Positions 44,301 through 55,966 of a stretch of DNA of 64,000 nucleotides are shown piece by piece. The notes below the pieces were generated by a model. The model saw only the letters and a list, made by a program, of their open reading frames with translations, had not been told where the DNA came from and ran no database searches. The stretch is from Molanna angustata (taxonomy: Eukaryota > Arthropoda > Insecta > Trichoptera > Molannidae). The stretch covers positions 11,761,253 to 11,825,252 of the forward strand of contig OY754973.1 of assembly GCA_963576475.1 (NCBI GenBank). The letters are read 5' to 3'. A program made the translations under genes and the position numbers. Every line of letters starts with the position of its first letter. The first letter of the stretch is position 1.

Positions 44301-45529
44301 GTATACCCACAGACAAGCTGTGCCTTGGGGAAATTTGTGTGCACGTTTTCTTTCTTATGTGATTGATATAGTATTTACCTTATATCAAATCATAAATAAA
44401 TGAATAAATAAACGACTTTGCATATTTTCATCTTTCAATATCCAATTTATATGCATTGTTAACAGATCTTAGGAATATAATCCACACTTTTTTGCTTTGT
44501 TTTCTGGCTTCATGTGAACTTTTATTTCAAACGTTCTTATACAAATATACCTTCAACAATAGTAGGTATTCCATCATACGCTTATCCAATCTGAGAAACC
44601 CTTTAAACTTAAAACGACATTTACATTCAATTTCGAAGTTAACGCCGATATTTTCACACTTTCAAATTGATAAAGTGAAACATCATTTAAAAGTTTTCCC
44701 TCTGTGTTTTTTCAGAACCAAAACGTATAATATGGGCGCGAGGAATGCCTATCTAGAGCTTTCTAATCCGTTCACCTCCTGAAATTTGAAAGCGAAGGAA
44801 GAAATACGCCCAAACGTTATTCAATTTGCGGGTAGCATTGACAGAAACACATTTACATACGTGAAAAGTAACGAAATTAAGGTAGGACTCTTTACAGAGT
44901 ATACAAGAAACCGCGATCTTACATCAAACCACATACAGGGAGTTTGGAGTAAAATACAAATAAACATACTAGATTAAATTGAATTGCTATCGCATAAATA
45001 TTTTATTTATGTAATCATAATTTAAAAGAATCTGTATGAAGTTTATTTGAAAAAAAAAAAAGATAATTGATTCTCATCTACATAATATAATAACATATGA
45101 GTAAATATCAATTTTAATAAAATATTTTTGTACTGGCAGAATAATACATAAACGAAAAAGAAGAAGAAATATCAATTGAGTCACTATCATCTGATAAACT
45201 CTCACTAGAATGACTCGAATCTGATTTAATTGACTATCTGGCCAGAAAAACATCGATAATTGATTGTGAACAACACTAAATCGGTAGACTCGTTTATTAT
45301 TATTACATTATTTAAAAACTATAATTACGCACACATGTAATACATTGCATAAAGTATTAAAATAGATGAGCATTAACTTCACCCCTTACTCAAAAACACA
45401 AAAATATGGGATATCCAACCTTCATCGGTAGCAGAACAAAATGTGTGGGTTGAGGCCAACGCTAAACTCTTCACAACCAAGTCACTCCACAGAGTATTTT
45501 AATTTTGTATGGAAAATATTCAGCTTTTT
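44301..45529. other. AT-rich noncoding sequence
   Basis: The 108-codon ORF at 44456-44782 is the longest non-repeat open stretch in this interval, but I see no recognisable domain or splice context, so I do not call it. Confidence 0.4.
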
Positions 45530-45930
45530 CGTGAAATTCCAATTTGAAAAAAAAATTCAAAATTGCAAGTTTCCTGAGTTTGGGGTCACTTTGAAATATT
45601 TGACAGTTAATAAATTAAGAATCACTATTTAAATATCCTTTAAAATCTTAAAGGGTCAAAGCGAGTATTGGATATACAAATTTGTAAAATTTGAAGAGAA
45701 TCGAATGATTATTTTAGGCTATAAAGTGAATAATCGAGAAAGTTGAATAAACACGCCGTACATAGCACATACTACATAGCAGACACACAGGTACATAGTG
45801 ATGAAACTTTCAGAATACAATCATGATACAAGTTAATAATCTGCAATAAAAAATAGCTTGAAAATTGTGAATTCATAATTCGCCACTCTTGGGTAAGTGA
45901 GTAGTAAAAGTTAAATGTAAGTATTTAATT
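45530..45930 (-). mobile_element. Second copy of the inverted-end repeat (inverted)
   Basis: Reverse complement of about 3060-3430: AAGTTTCCTGAGTTTGGGGT, CACTTTGAAATATTTGACAG, ATATCCTTTAAAATCTTA, GTATTGGATATACAAATTTG, CACGCCGTACATAGCACATA and a GGGTAAGTGAGTAGTAAAAG end. The far inverted arm seen at 2952-3019 is not clearly present. Noncoding. Confidence 0.65.
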
Positions 45931-46159
45931 GCATATTATTCTACTATATTTTAAAAAAGGCTCGTCTTTATCACGTAGATAGTGCATGTTACATACGTCA
46001 ATATAGACATTAGTATTAGCTAAATTGAAAAACATAAAAAAACTATACTCTTATTCTACAAAAATTTCACTCATTACCTTTTTCCTCACCGGAAAACTAA
46101 ATTTGTTTGTATATTGAAACAAATGTATGAATTGAACTCTGATGATAAACAAATTATTT

Positions 46160-46570
46160 TGGATTGGATTCCATGCCACTGCGGAATATAAGTCAATGAT
46201 CTGATCTATTAGCAAAAACAGTTTCCGAGCATTATAATAATATTCTCAATATCTTCTTATCTCGACCTCAGACATATTGTTAATACCTAAAGAAAATTTA
46301 TATAATAATTGGTAGAAACTTTGGCTTAACTCATCCAAATTTAAGGGAAAACACTACGCAGTAATCGAAAATGAAATTCCAAAGATTCCCTGGTTCAAAG
46401 AAATTAAATGTAGCCAATATATTCTGTCGAAAATCTGCCGTATGCGAATTGGTCACTGCTGTACCAAGAGTCATTTATTCAGATTGAGTATTGTGAATAG
46501 TGACTCTTGCGACTGTGGGTTGGAGGAGGAAAGAATCAACCATATATTTTTCAATCGTAAAAGGTAATCA
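46160..46570 (+). pseudogene. LINE RNase H and C-terminal knuckle remnant
   Basis: Starts DWIPCHCGI, the W-I-P-G-H-x-G-I motif of the LINE-encoded RNase H. Further on it encodes PWFKEIKCSQYILSKICRM and RIGHCCTKSHLFRLS, then SDSCDCGLEEERINHIFF, the C-x-C-G...H zinc-like end of Jockey-type ORF2 proteins. Stops and at least two frame changes separate the pieces. The G of the P-G-H motif is C here. Upstream RT is absent. Confidence 0.75.
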
Positions 46571-47778
46571 ACCAACATTAAGCTTATTTTCAAAATTCAT
46601 AAACGATAACAGAATTTTTATCGAATGTTTATTTTTTACCTGCCTTCTTAATGTCGATGCGTAATAGACTATGTAATTGCCTGAGAACGCCTACATGAGG
46701 TGAAGGTGCAAAAAAAAATAAAAAAAGAGTCATGTCAATGATTTCAATATTTTTATGTTTGGAGCCCATCTGTAAAGGTTTTGTCCCTGATGTGAAATGA
46801 CACGTATATGATTTTGAAGTCTTCAACTAAAGATCTTGTATCTGTTGTGTATTATCTGTGACAAAGCTTCGTAAACGTTGGCATGGTTACATTATTTTCT
46901 TCATGCAATATAGCAGATACTTATTTCTTTGAATTGTATGTGTAAACATATATGTAGGTATCGTAAGAGTGTTGTTGTGTATGAAATATCCTCCTTTGAA
47001 CACTCTGTATAGGAAATATTGCGTGTCAGGCCTACCAAATCCAGATAGGTCTTAGACTTTCTACCAAATAATATATCGTGCAGCTAACATTACTACCGCA
47101 CGTGACGTTCATTGCCGCGTCAAGCCCCTTTTCGTATACCACGGGGGTGCGAAATAGACGCCGAGCGATCAATTTTCTAATATCGCAACTAGTGCGAGTT
47201 TTTATGCCTCAATATATTTAATGCTTCTGAATGTTTTCCTACACTGTACTCCTATTTATATTGGGCTTGAAATTGATATTGCTATATTAAATAATATATC
47301 ATTATTTCCGTTCGTGAATTTAAGAAGAAAACTATCGATCGCTTCTAAAGAACATACAAACGTGTTAGTGTTGATACACCGAAAACCTTAAAAAAATCTT
47401 AAAGATGTCATAGCTAAAATGTGAAAAAAAAACCTATCGTAATATACTTGACTGTGAAAATAAAATTGATTGAAATGCAATTCATTTATTATAAATCTTG
47501 TTACTTACTTAAAATGTAATTAATTTTTTTAATAAGCATTATTTTAATTATTCAAACATACCTAATCTTACTAAACCAAATATGACCTTACCTAAGCTAT
47601 GCTAAACAATCCTAACTCGTGTTTATAATCTGATACATTTCATGGCTAAGCCATATTGATAACCATATTTATCAAAATATGTAGTACAAAAAACATGACG
47701 ATCGATCGATTCCAAGTTCATAAGATGTTACCAATTATGCTACGAAGGTCGACTTCGAAATAATATGTCAATTAATAG
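46571..47778. other. AT-rich noncoding sequence
   Basis: No gene recognised. At 47700-47757 the minus strand GACCTTCGTAGCATAATTGG plus a GGAATCGATCG end resembles a heavily decayed SINE-2 head. Confidence 0.45.
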
Positions 47779-48135
47779 GTATATTGAATATGGAATAGTA
47801 GGAACATATTCTGCTCACTTAAATTCATTATATGTTATTCAGAGAAAGATCATTAAGATTATTTTACAAAGGCCAAGTGACTTTCCTACTGAACAATTAT
47901 TCTCAGAATTTTAAGTCAAAAAATTACATATTTTATACAGAAGAAATGCAATTAATCAAATATGTAAAGAATATTTTGTCAATAAAATGTACCCCTTAGA
48001 TAATATAAGTACAGGACCTCGCACAAGTGGAATGATTAAAATCCCAAAAAAAAATACATCTTTCGGCCAAAATCATTACTCATATTATGGGGTAAAGTGG
48101 TACAATGATTTAAAAGTACAATTTAAAAATTAGCA
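47779..48135 (+). pseudogene. LINE ORF2 C-terminal region with one stop
   Basis: One frame of about 119 codons encodes YIEYGIVGTYSAHLNSLYVI, then QRKIIKIILQRPSDFPTEQL, a TAA, then KLHILYRRNAINQICKEYF, GPRTSGMIKIPK, and SYYGVKWYNDLK before TAG. The Q-R-K-x-I-K-I-I...T-x-x-L-F...L-Y...W-Y-N-D-L series is the C-terminal thumb/connector region of Jockey/CR1-like LINEs. A single in-frame TAA and otherwise good frame imply moderate age. It is 5'-truncated. Confidence 0.75.
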
Positions 48136-48560
48136 GAATACAATCTTAATAAATTCTTGGTAAAATTAAAGGAATATCTAAAGTTACATTCAAATTTTTG
48201 TTTAGTTTTATTTTTATAGTTAGGATTTGTGATTATTTTATATATTTTTATATTATTATTTATATATTTATTTTTTTATGATTTTTATATATATTTTGCT
48301 TGGTTTGTCAAGTTTTTGCTTACTTTTTACTTTATATCAATGTAAATGTTCCTTTATATGATGCCTAGGTTAAGATTTTTGTAGTTTTAGTTAGTTTATA
48401 TGTTTTTGTGAAATGTGACTCACTTCAAAACACGAGTTTATTCTTTTTTTGATGTTGAGTCATTCATAAATAAGTAATCATTGTATAATCTGTAAATATT
48501 TTGTATTTTGAATCCGTTTTTTTAAATAAATAAATAAATATATAAATATAAATATATAAA
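48136..48560 (+). repeat. LINE 3' UTR and AT-rich tail
   Basis: A T-rich region follows the LINE fragment and ends in (AAAT)n/(ATAA)n at about 48523-48565, as expected for the 3' tail of the same insertion. Confidence 0.55.
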
Positions 48561-48649
48561 TAGGTAAATAAATCTGTATTGGATGTTTTATTTTAAATTT
48601 ATTGAAAAATATTTTTCTGTGCCATTAATGATCTTTCATATAAAAAAAC

Positions 48650-48750
48650 AACTTCGAAATAAATGTATGCCAAGATAGAGAATGAGGCATTCGGTTCTCT
48701 CTGCCTACTCCACGAGGGAGATGGTGTTATGGTAGAATGTATGTAGTAAT
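48650..48750 (+). repeat. Short LINE 3' fragment
   Basis: GGCATTCGGTTCTCTCTGCC, TACTCCACGAGGGAGATGGT and ATGGTAGAATGTATG match the motif near 5861 and resemble a widespread lepidopteran LINE 3' end. No useful coding remains. Confidence 0.5.
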
Positions 48751-49005
48751 ATTTTCCTTCATACAATTCGCCTGTACAACAATACGCAGATACTCGGCAA
48801 ATTGAAGAGTTGCATGATTTGTCATGATTCCCAGCATCAAATTCTTGGCATTGTTCAGATGGAACTACCCCAGAAGTAATCACTTTCATATGAATATGGA
48901 ACCATTGAATTCAGACAACGTGGTAAAGAATTATTATTAATTACTGACGACTTTGCAAATTGAAGAATTGGATAATTTTTTGCATAAGTTCTTTGATACT
49001 TTAAA

Positions 49006-49010
49006 ATAAC
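49006..49010. other. BEL target-site duplication, left (ATAAC)
   Basis: ATAAC precedes the left LTR and recurs at 56418-56422 after the right LTR. A 5-bp duplication is typical of BEL/Pao integration. Confidence 0.92.
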
Positions 49011-49447
49011 TGTTAGCGCCACACTTCTCGAGTTGGTGTCAAACCCCCCCCCCACCCCACCCCAGTCCGCCCATCCTTCAGTGTATCGTTGTCCTTGCGA
49101 TCGAGCCGAGCGATTTATCGAGCGATGTATCGGCGTACGAAAAAGTGTGACATAGATTGACCACGAGTGTCAAGTATCATTTTATGTATATTGTATTCGT
49201 CCTGTTAATCCTGTGTTCTGTGTACCAAAACTATAGTGCATCATTGTGGATCAGAGAGTTCAAGGAGATGTCAACCGGTTGACCGCCATCGGTGAATTAC
49301 GAGATCACAAGGTAGGTCGCTTGGCATCACATCACTGTTCCATCAATCCTATCATTAAACAATTATACAGTCCACTGTTTCCATCAGCAAAGCCCTTCCA
49401 ACCGAGGAGGGGCGGTTTGCCAGGGAATCCATATCGAAGCGTTAAAA
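49011..49447 (+). repeat. BEL 5' LTR
   Basis: Starts TGTTAGCGCCACACTTCTCG and contains a C-rich tract with ACCCC units at about 49047-49064. It ends GTTAAAA where the 3' LTR has GTTAACA, so the terminal CA is mutated. Other differences from the 3' LTR: CTGTTAATCC/CTGTAAATCC, CAAGGAGATG/CAACGAGATG, CACATCACTG/CACAACACTG. A candidate primer-binding region TGGTCTTCGAGCC starts a few bases downstream at 49453. Confidence 0.93.
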
Positions 49448-49701
49448 TTTTCTGGTCTTCGAGCCAAATTATTATATTGGAAATATTCGAATCTAATATA
49501 TGAATTGGCAGCCTTTGTTTCATATTATAAATAACATTTTATTCTGTAAATTTATTAATTATTAATATACAAATATCGTATTTCGATCTAATAAGTGCAT
49601 GCATGTAACATTGATATAAAGATAGGTAGTAATAATTATAAGAATAATCAGAAGGTACTCAGTTAATAAGAATGCATTTTTTGTCGATCGTAATCATACC
49701 G

Positions 49702-49796
49702 GCCGTGGTCTAGCGGTTAGGTTTGTGTTGAATCTATAAAAGACCATTGTTAGGTATTTATGTCGAGGGTTCAAATCACGCTTCATGCGATATATT
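49702..49796 (+). mobile_element. tRNA-like pol III module inside BEL leader
   Basis: An A box TGGTCTAGCGG (49706-49716) and B box GGTTCAAATCA (49778-49788) sit in GGCCGTGGTCTAGCGGTTAG ... GTCGAGGGTTCAAATCACG, the look of a lepidopteran tRNA-derived SINE head. The box spacing (about 61 bp) is long and arm pairing poor, so this is a SINE relic rather than a tRNA gene. Its family differs from SINE-1 and SINE-2. Confidence 0.5.
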
Positions 49797-50367
49797 TTTA
49801 TTTTTAATTTAAAATAAATAATTCAATTAATTTCACGACATCTATAAACGAAATCTGAAAACTTTCATAACAAATATACTACGAAACCTGCCGTGGTTTG
49901 TGTCTCCGCTAGAGATCGTTTATGTATCTCATTCGTGTCATTATTGAGTATATAGTGTGGGTATAAAATTAATATATTGATAGATTACTGTATCGTTCCT
50001 TACGTTGCTGTGTATATACTGTATGTTAAAATAACGGCACCTCACTAAAACGCGTGAACGAGTGTATTTATGAGGCACGTGTTACTGGATTAATTAGACC
50101 CGCCGATGTCGGCGACGGTTTTACTAGCTTCGTTCGCTGTTCGCTAATAAGTGAGGACCACCAAGTCATACGTTTATACATAGGTACCAAGTAGCGACTT
50201 ATTGATAAATATTATGTTTTATTGTATTTGAGAATCAGAAAATAATACCTATCACATTATTTTCATTTTGTTAGTTTTAAATGTACCTATCGTAGTCTAG
50301 TAAGTTGATCATAGTACATATTTTAGGGTTTATTATAAATACTTATACATACAAATATAGGTATTGT

Positions 50368-50432
50368 ATACATACATACCATCACGGCATATCCCGCGTG
50401 TGGGGTAACCAGCGACAGGTGTGTGGGTGTGT
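50368..50432 (-). repeat. Family A 3' fragment inside BEL leader
   Basis: CATACATACCATCACGGCAT, ATCCCGCGTGTGGGGTAACC and AGCGACAGGTGTG are the reverse complement of the family A 3' end, as at 9923-9990. Nested insertion into the BEL lineage is inferred. Confidence 0.7.
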
Positions 50433-50545
50433 GAATTTTATATATTTAATTGGTAAATTAAAATATAAATTTGTTTACGTAAATTGTTAATAATATCTTT
50501 CGTTTATAATATTCAGGGAAAATAAATACGTTATTTACATTTATC

Positions 50546-52900
50546 ATGGCAGAACAAAAGATTAAAATTCTTCTATCTCGTCGAGAACGAAATTTCCGAA
50601 AAATACAGATTTGCTACGATTTGTACGTTCAAATAGATGAAGGCGACAAAAGGGAGACATTTTTAGCGCGTTGTTCAGATCTGACCGCAGTTTATAAAGA
50701 GTTTGAAGATATTCAATTGGAGATTCGCGCATTATTTATAAAAAATCCCGAATTGACATTGCTCGACAATACGGATAAGGTGTCCGAAACCTTAGACGAT
50801 TTATATTATTTTGTGTTAGGTAAATATAATTCGTTAAAAAATAATAAAGGACGTGAACGCAATGAAATCGATCACGTTAGTCAATTACGCGCTCCCCCCA
50901 TACAATTACCATTGTTCAATGGGGACTTGCAGACCTGGTCTGAATTTTATGAGTTATTTTGTAGCTTAGTGCATAATAACAACGCCTATGATGATACAGT
51001 CAAAATGCATTATTTAAAGTCAAGCGTTTCTGGTACCGCAGCAGCGTTAATTAAGTCACTACCAATTTTGGGTGAAAACTATAAGATCGCCTGGAATATT
51101 CTGCTTAACCAATACCAAAATTCTCGCGCGTTGTTCAGTTTATACGCAGATCAAATATTGTCACTGAAGGCTCTTCCAAACGAAACAGCGACAGGACTCG
51201 CGAAATATGTCGCTACTATTCGAGAAAATATGGAAGCCTTAAAATCATTGAAATGTGATGATCTCTTCGACAGTTTTTTATCCCATATCATATTGAAAAA
51301 TTTGGATAACATTACGAGGAAAAGTCTTGAAATGTCACTTGGATGTACTGAGATTCCAACTAGTGAAAAAATATTTGGATTTTTAAATAATCAGGTACGA
51401 GTTCTACAACAGTTACCAACGGTTTCCCATGCATACAAAATGGAAAACAAGGCTGTTGTTAAAAAATCATTTATAGTGAAAAATCAGAAAGATACCACGA
51501 TTCTTTCATGTCATATGTGCAAACAAGCACATTATATCAGCCGTTGCCCGAGATTCAACCAATTGTCAGTTGAAAATCGTCGGGACTTCGTCAAAAAACA
51601 TGATTTATGTTTTAACTGTTTGAGAGAACATAAAGTAATTGACTGCAATTCAAAAAATTCGTGTCGTCATTGCGGACGAAATCATAATACAATGTTACAT
51701 TTTGAATCCACTTCCGGAGCGAAAGCGGAGCCGGTTCAAAGTGCATTGTCTTCAAATGTATTTTCGAAAAAACAGCATAATGTTACACTTTTGGGTACAG
51801 CGGTTGCCCTTTGTAAGGACTCTTTTAATAAGTTTCAACCTGTCCGTATGTTGATTGATTGCGGCTCTCAGGTTTCAATTATGAAAGAAAATTGTGTGAA
51901 GCGACTAGGATTGAAAGTTCACAAATACAATGGGAATCTGTGTGGTATCGGGTCTATGCACGTGAATGTCAAAGGAGAGACGCTATGTCAATTGAAGCCT
52001 CAGAACCATTGTAAAGTATTGTTTACTAAAGCCTTAATTGTACCTAAAATAACCTCGTTAACACCGTCTACACAGGTGCCCTTGGATTGGATAACGGTGT
52101 TTAATCCAAATGAATTAGCGGATCCGCGGTTTGATAAACCTGCTGAAGTCGATTTTATACTTGGTGCTGATTTGTTTGCAGATATTTTGCAAGATGGGCA
52201 AAAATCTGTACGATATGGAAAACTATGTGCTCTTGAAACTATATTTGGTAAAGTCATTTTCGGGAATTTACCTAATAAACCTACCGCGGTTACCTCGTCC
52301 TTTCATTTCTATAGCGAACCTAGATTAGATACAGCGATTGAGCGCTTCTGGTCGATCGAAGAAGTTCCGAAGCAAAATATCGTTAATCCTGAGGACGAGG
52401 AATGCGATAGAATATTCAACGCCCAACATTATCGTCAAATCGATGGACGATATGTGGTACCGCTACTCTTCAACGGAAATCCTTTTTCTGTCGAAGGATC
52501 GTATAAGTTAGCAGTTACTCGTGTCAACAACTTGCAAAGTCGATTTACTCGAAATCCAGCATTGTGCGATTCATATCGTAAATTTATGGCTGAGTACGAG
52601 GAACTTGGTCACATGAAGAGGAATTCGGATAGAAAGAATACTGCGGAGTATAACTTTATTCCTCACCATTGTGTATTAAAACCAACTTGCCCTACAACAA
52701 AACTTCGAGTGGTGTTTGATGCTAGCGCAGAAAATGCTCAAGGACACTCACTGAACAAGTGTTTATTGTCGGGTCCTAAATTGCAAGCTGATATTACTGA
52801 ATTAATATTACGTTTTCGTATCTTTACGTATGTTTTGACGGCAGACATCTGCAAAATGTATCGTCAAATTTTAATTATTCCAGAACACAGAAAATATTAA
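50546..52900 (+). pseudogene. BEL Gag-protease-RT N-terminal part (stop-truncated)
   Basis: 784 codons from ATG to a TAA at 52898-52900. In order: Gag with a DUF1759-like core (LPLFNGDLQTWSEFYELF near 121-138), a CCHC knuckle C322/C325/H329/C334, a second cysteine-rich cluster 355-385, a retropepsin motif with I-D-C-G-S-Q-V-S-I-M at about 437-446, and the start of RT with VVFDASAENAQGHSLN and VLTADICKMYRQI. The protease has D-C-G where D-S-G or D-T-G is usual. The TAA falls within RT just past the first catalytic aspartate, so the product lacks the YxDD box, RNase H and integrase. ATG context is unremarkable (ATCATGG). The frame resumes unchanged after the stop. Confidence 0.93.
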
Positions 52901-53014
52901 CATATTTTATGGAAAAACGAAATCAGTGAACCATTAGTCGATTACGAATTAAAAATTATAACCTATGGAACTTCTTGCGCTCCGTATCTAGCGATGCGTA
53001 CGTTGCAGCAATAA
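52898..53014 (+). other. Two in-frame premature TAA codons in BEL RT
   Basis: TAA at 52898-52900 and TAA at 53012-53014 lie in the same frame 38 codons apart. The codons between them keep RT-like coding (ITYGTSCAPYLAMRTLQQ) and the frame on both sides is identical, so these are point nonsense changes, not indels. Confidence 0.92.
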
Positions 53015-55624
53015 GTGAAGGACGAAGGTTTTCATTATCCAAAAGGAGCGGTCGTACTTCAACATCATTCCTATCTAGATGATTTTCTATTTGGAGAATA
53101 TACCCTAAACGCAGCCTTTGACATGCGAAATCAGGTAATTGCACTTTTACAAAAAGGAAAATTTGAATTGAGTAAATGGGCGAGTAATGATTCTACCTTA
53201 TTGGAAGGTGTCTCTTTTCAAAATCAACAAGATAAATTATCATTCGACGATGGTAGTGCGTCAACTCATATTTTGGGCATTCACTGGAACCCACAAAGTG
53301 ATTTATTTTCATACGACATTTCGCCAGTTTCAGTTACATTTACTAAACGTTCTATTTTGTCGAATATTGCGAGATTATTCGATCCCATGGGGTGGATTTC
53401 TCCTGTTATTTTACTAGCCAAATGTTTAATTCAAAATCTTTGGAAATTAAATCTTGGATGGGATGAAATCATTCCTGATCATTTGAAGATAATCTGGGAG
53501 ACTATTGCGAAACAACTTCCCACTCTATCGAGGGTTAAAATTCCACGTCATTACGGAACATCGATGGAAAATACTGAATGCACTATTGTGGGATTTGCTG
53601 ACGCGTCGGAGAAAGGGTATGCAGCAGTCATATATCTAGTTGTTCCTGGATTCAATCAACGAATTCATCTCTTAATGGGTAAATCCAAAGTCGCACCACT
53701 TAAAACATGTACTATTCCGAGACTGGAACTTTGTAGCGCGGTGCTACTTTCTAAAATTACTAAATCCGTAAAATGTTCTCTTCAAAACTCGATATCAATT
53801 AAAAACATCATATTATTTACTGATTCTACGGTGGTGTTATCGTGGTTAAAGACACCTCCCCATCGTCTTAAAATATTTGTGGCCAATCGGGTCATATCAA
53901 TACAGGAAAACATACCGGAGGCGGCGTGGTATCATGTTCAAACCAATCATAATCCTGCGGATTGCGCCTCTCGTGGAATGTTTCCAGAAGAAATCCTAAA
54001 CCATCCGTTATGGTTTTCTGGACCACCTTGGTTCAAACTACCTCTAAGTGAGTGGCCCTTGAATTCTGAGGTTACAATGTCGGATAAATTGTTGCCGGAA
54101 CTCAAAGGGCAAGAGGTTGCATCGTTGGTTCTTGTAACTGAAAATGTTATTGAATTCTCCAATTTTTCTACCCTGCGAAGACTACAACGTGTCACCGCTT
54201 GGGTGTTGCGTTTTCTCACTAATTCTCGTTTGCCTAGTAATCAACGAGTAAAAGGATCTCTTAAGTTGGTTGAATATAATCGATCTTTAAAACTTCTTAT
54301 TAAACTTGATCAACGCACTTATTTCCAACGGGAGATAGAGCTTATATCTCAAGGGAAACCCGGTTCTCATCATTTACAAAAATTGAATCCGTTCATTGAT
54401 GGAGAACAAATTCTAAGGGTTGGAGGTAGATTAAAAAATTCTCATTTAACACCGGTCGAAAAATACCCCATAATTTTATCCCCAGATAGTCATTTTACTA
54501 ATCTCGTTATAGAATTTTATCACATTTATTATCTTCATGTCGGACCCCGAACCCTTCAAAGTTTGGTACAAAGAAAATATTGGATTTTGAGTGCACGCCG
54601 AAGGATACGATCTAGATTATCCAAATGTGTTAAGTGCAGTAGGTTCACTGCAACGAATTTACAGCCATACATGGCTGATTTACCGGCTTTTAGAGTAAAT
54701 CCTTCGCGTGCCTTCTCCCACGTTGGGATCGATCTAGGTGGCCCTTATATGTTGAAGGAAAGTGGCCGCCGAGGAGCTAAAACCTATAAAGCTTATATTT
54801 GTTTATTTGTTTGCATGGCAACGAAGGCCATTCACCTCGAAATAGTATCCGAATTGTCTACCGCTGCATTTTTGGCAGCATTAGACCGTTTTGTACATAG
54901 AAGAGGCTACTGCGCCTCTATTTGTTCCGACCAAGGAACAAATTTCGTAGGTGCCAAGAGGTACCTAACAGGATTGTTTAAATTTTTAGACGATTGTGTT
55001 CACGATGAATCTTTTGCGCATCACTTAACCGAAAAAGGAATAACCTGGAATCTAAATCCCCCATCTTCTCCGCATTTCGGAGGTATATTTGAGGCGGGAA
55101 TAAAATCCGTAAAGCATCACCTTCGTAGAGTTATCGGCGAAACGATATGTACATATGAAGAGTTCTTAACTATACTTACTAATATCGAGGCTATTTTGAA
55201 CTCTCGTCCACTGTGTCCTATTTCAAACGATGCGGAAAATGCTTTAACTCCGGCTCATTTTTTAATTGGTGAGCCTCTTGTGGGAATTCCGCACTACGAT
55301 TATTATGACGTTTCGGTCAATCGTTTAAGTCGATGGCAACACCTCCAGCAAATGAGTCAGCATTTCTGGAAGCGTTGGAGTGGAGAGTATTTACAAACTC
55401 TTCAGCAACGATTAAAGTGGAATCGGACTCAACACAATCTCACAGTCGGTGAGATGGTGGTAATCAAAGACGAACGATACCCACCTCTGCAATGGTTGTT
55501 GGGTCGGGTAATAGCCATCAATCCCGGGAAGGATGGAATTGTTCGGGTTGTCCATGTAAAAACTTCCCAGGGAATCTATCAACGACCGGTTATTAAACTC
55601 TGCCGATTACCAGTAGATTTGTAA
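53015..55624 (+). pseudogene. BEL RT C-terminal part, RNase H, integrase
   Basis: 869 open codons directly after the second stop. RT catalytic box YLDD at 20-23; RNase H with GFADASEKGYAAV (D196), RLELC (E238), FTDST (D270) and NPADCASRG (D316); integrase zinc site H503, H508, C538, C541; catalytic D573 (GIDLGG), D639 (SDQGTNF) and E693 (FEAGIKS), with the long spacing usual in BEL/Pao; a DUF5641-like C-terminus (LQQMSQHFWKRW, GEMVVIKDE, PVIKLCRLP). No further stops. It begins at GTG with no ATG start, so it is not expected to be translated except by readthrough of both stops. RNase H and integrase look catalytically complete. Confidence 0.93.
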
Positions 55625-55671
55625 TTGATTGCGGTAGCCTCATAGGATAAAGCCTGCTCCTCTGAGGTTAT

Positions 55672-55740
55672 TGCGATTTAATTGTAATTTGTTGTTATTG
55701 CGATTTAATTGTAATTTGTTGTTATTTCTATTTAATTGTA
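55672..55740. repeat. 27-bp short tandem repeat in BEL 3' region
   Basis: ATTTAATTGTAATTTGTTGTTATT repeats about 2.5 times between the BEL stop codon and 3' LTR. The rest of 55625-55966 shows no feature, and a clean polypurine tract before 55967 is not obvious (AAAAAATGGCCGCCGGAATA). Confidence 0.75.
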
Positions 55741-55966
55741 AAATTTACGTTCGCGATTTTATTTATAATTGTTAAATTACGTTGTATTGACTTTATTTTT
55801 TTTTTGTTTTGTTTGCCAATGTAGGATGCATGCACTTTGGGTAGAGATACGATCGATGGGGTACATGGAATCATATTTCGGGGTTATAAGGCATTATTAG
55901 TTTTGCTTGATATTGTTTGATTGAAATTTATATTTTTTGCTTACTCAAAAAATGGCCGCCGGAATA

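Larger units (their letters stand above)
49448..50545 (+). other. BEL 5' leader with nested repeat fragments
   Basis: 1.1 kb between LTR and the first ATG, AT-rich, with a tRNA-like pol III module (49702-49796), a patch of more even base content around 50040-50160, and a family A 3' fragment (50368-50432). No ORF of note. Confidence 0.65.

Noticed and set aside
44456..44782. 108-codon ORF as a host gene exon
   Set aside because: No recognisable domain, no convincing splice sites and length within chance for this much sequence.
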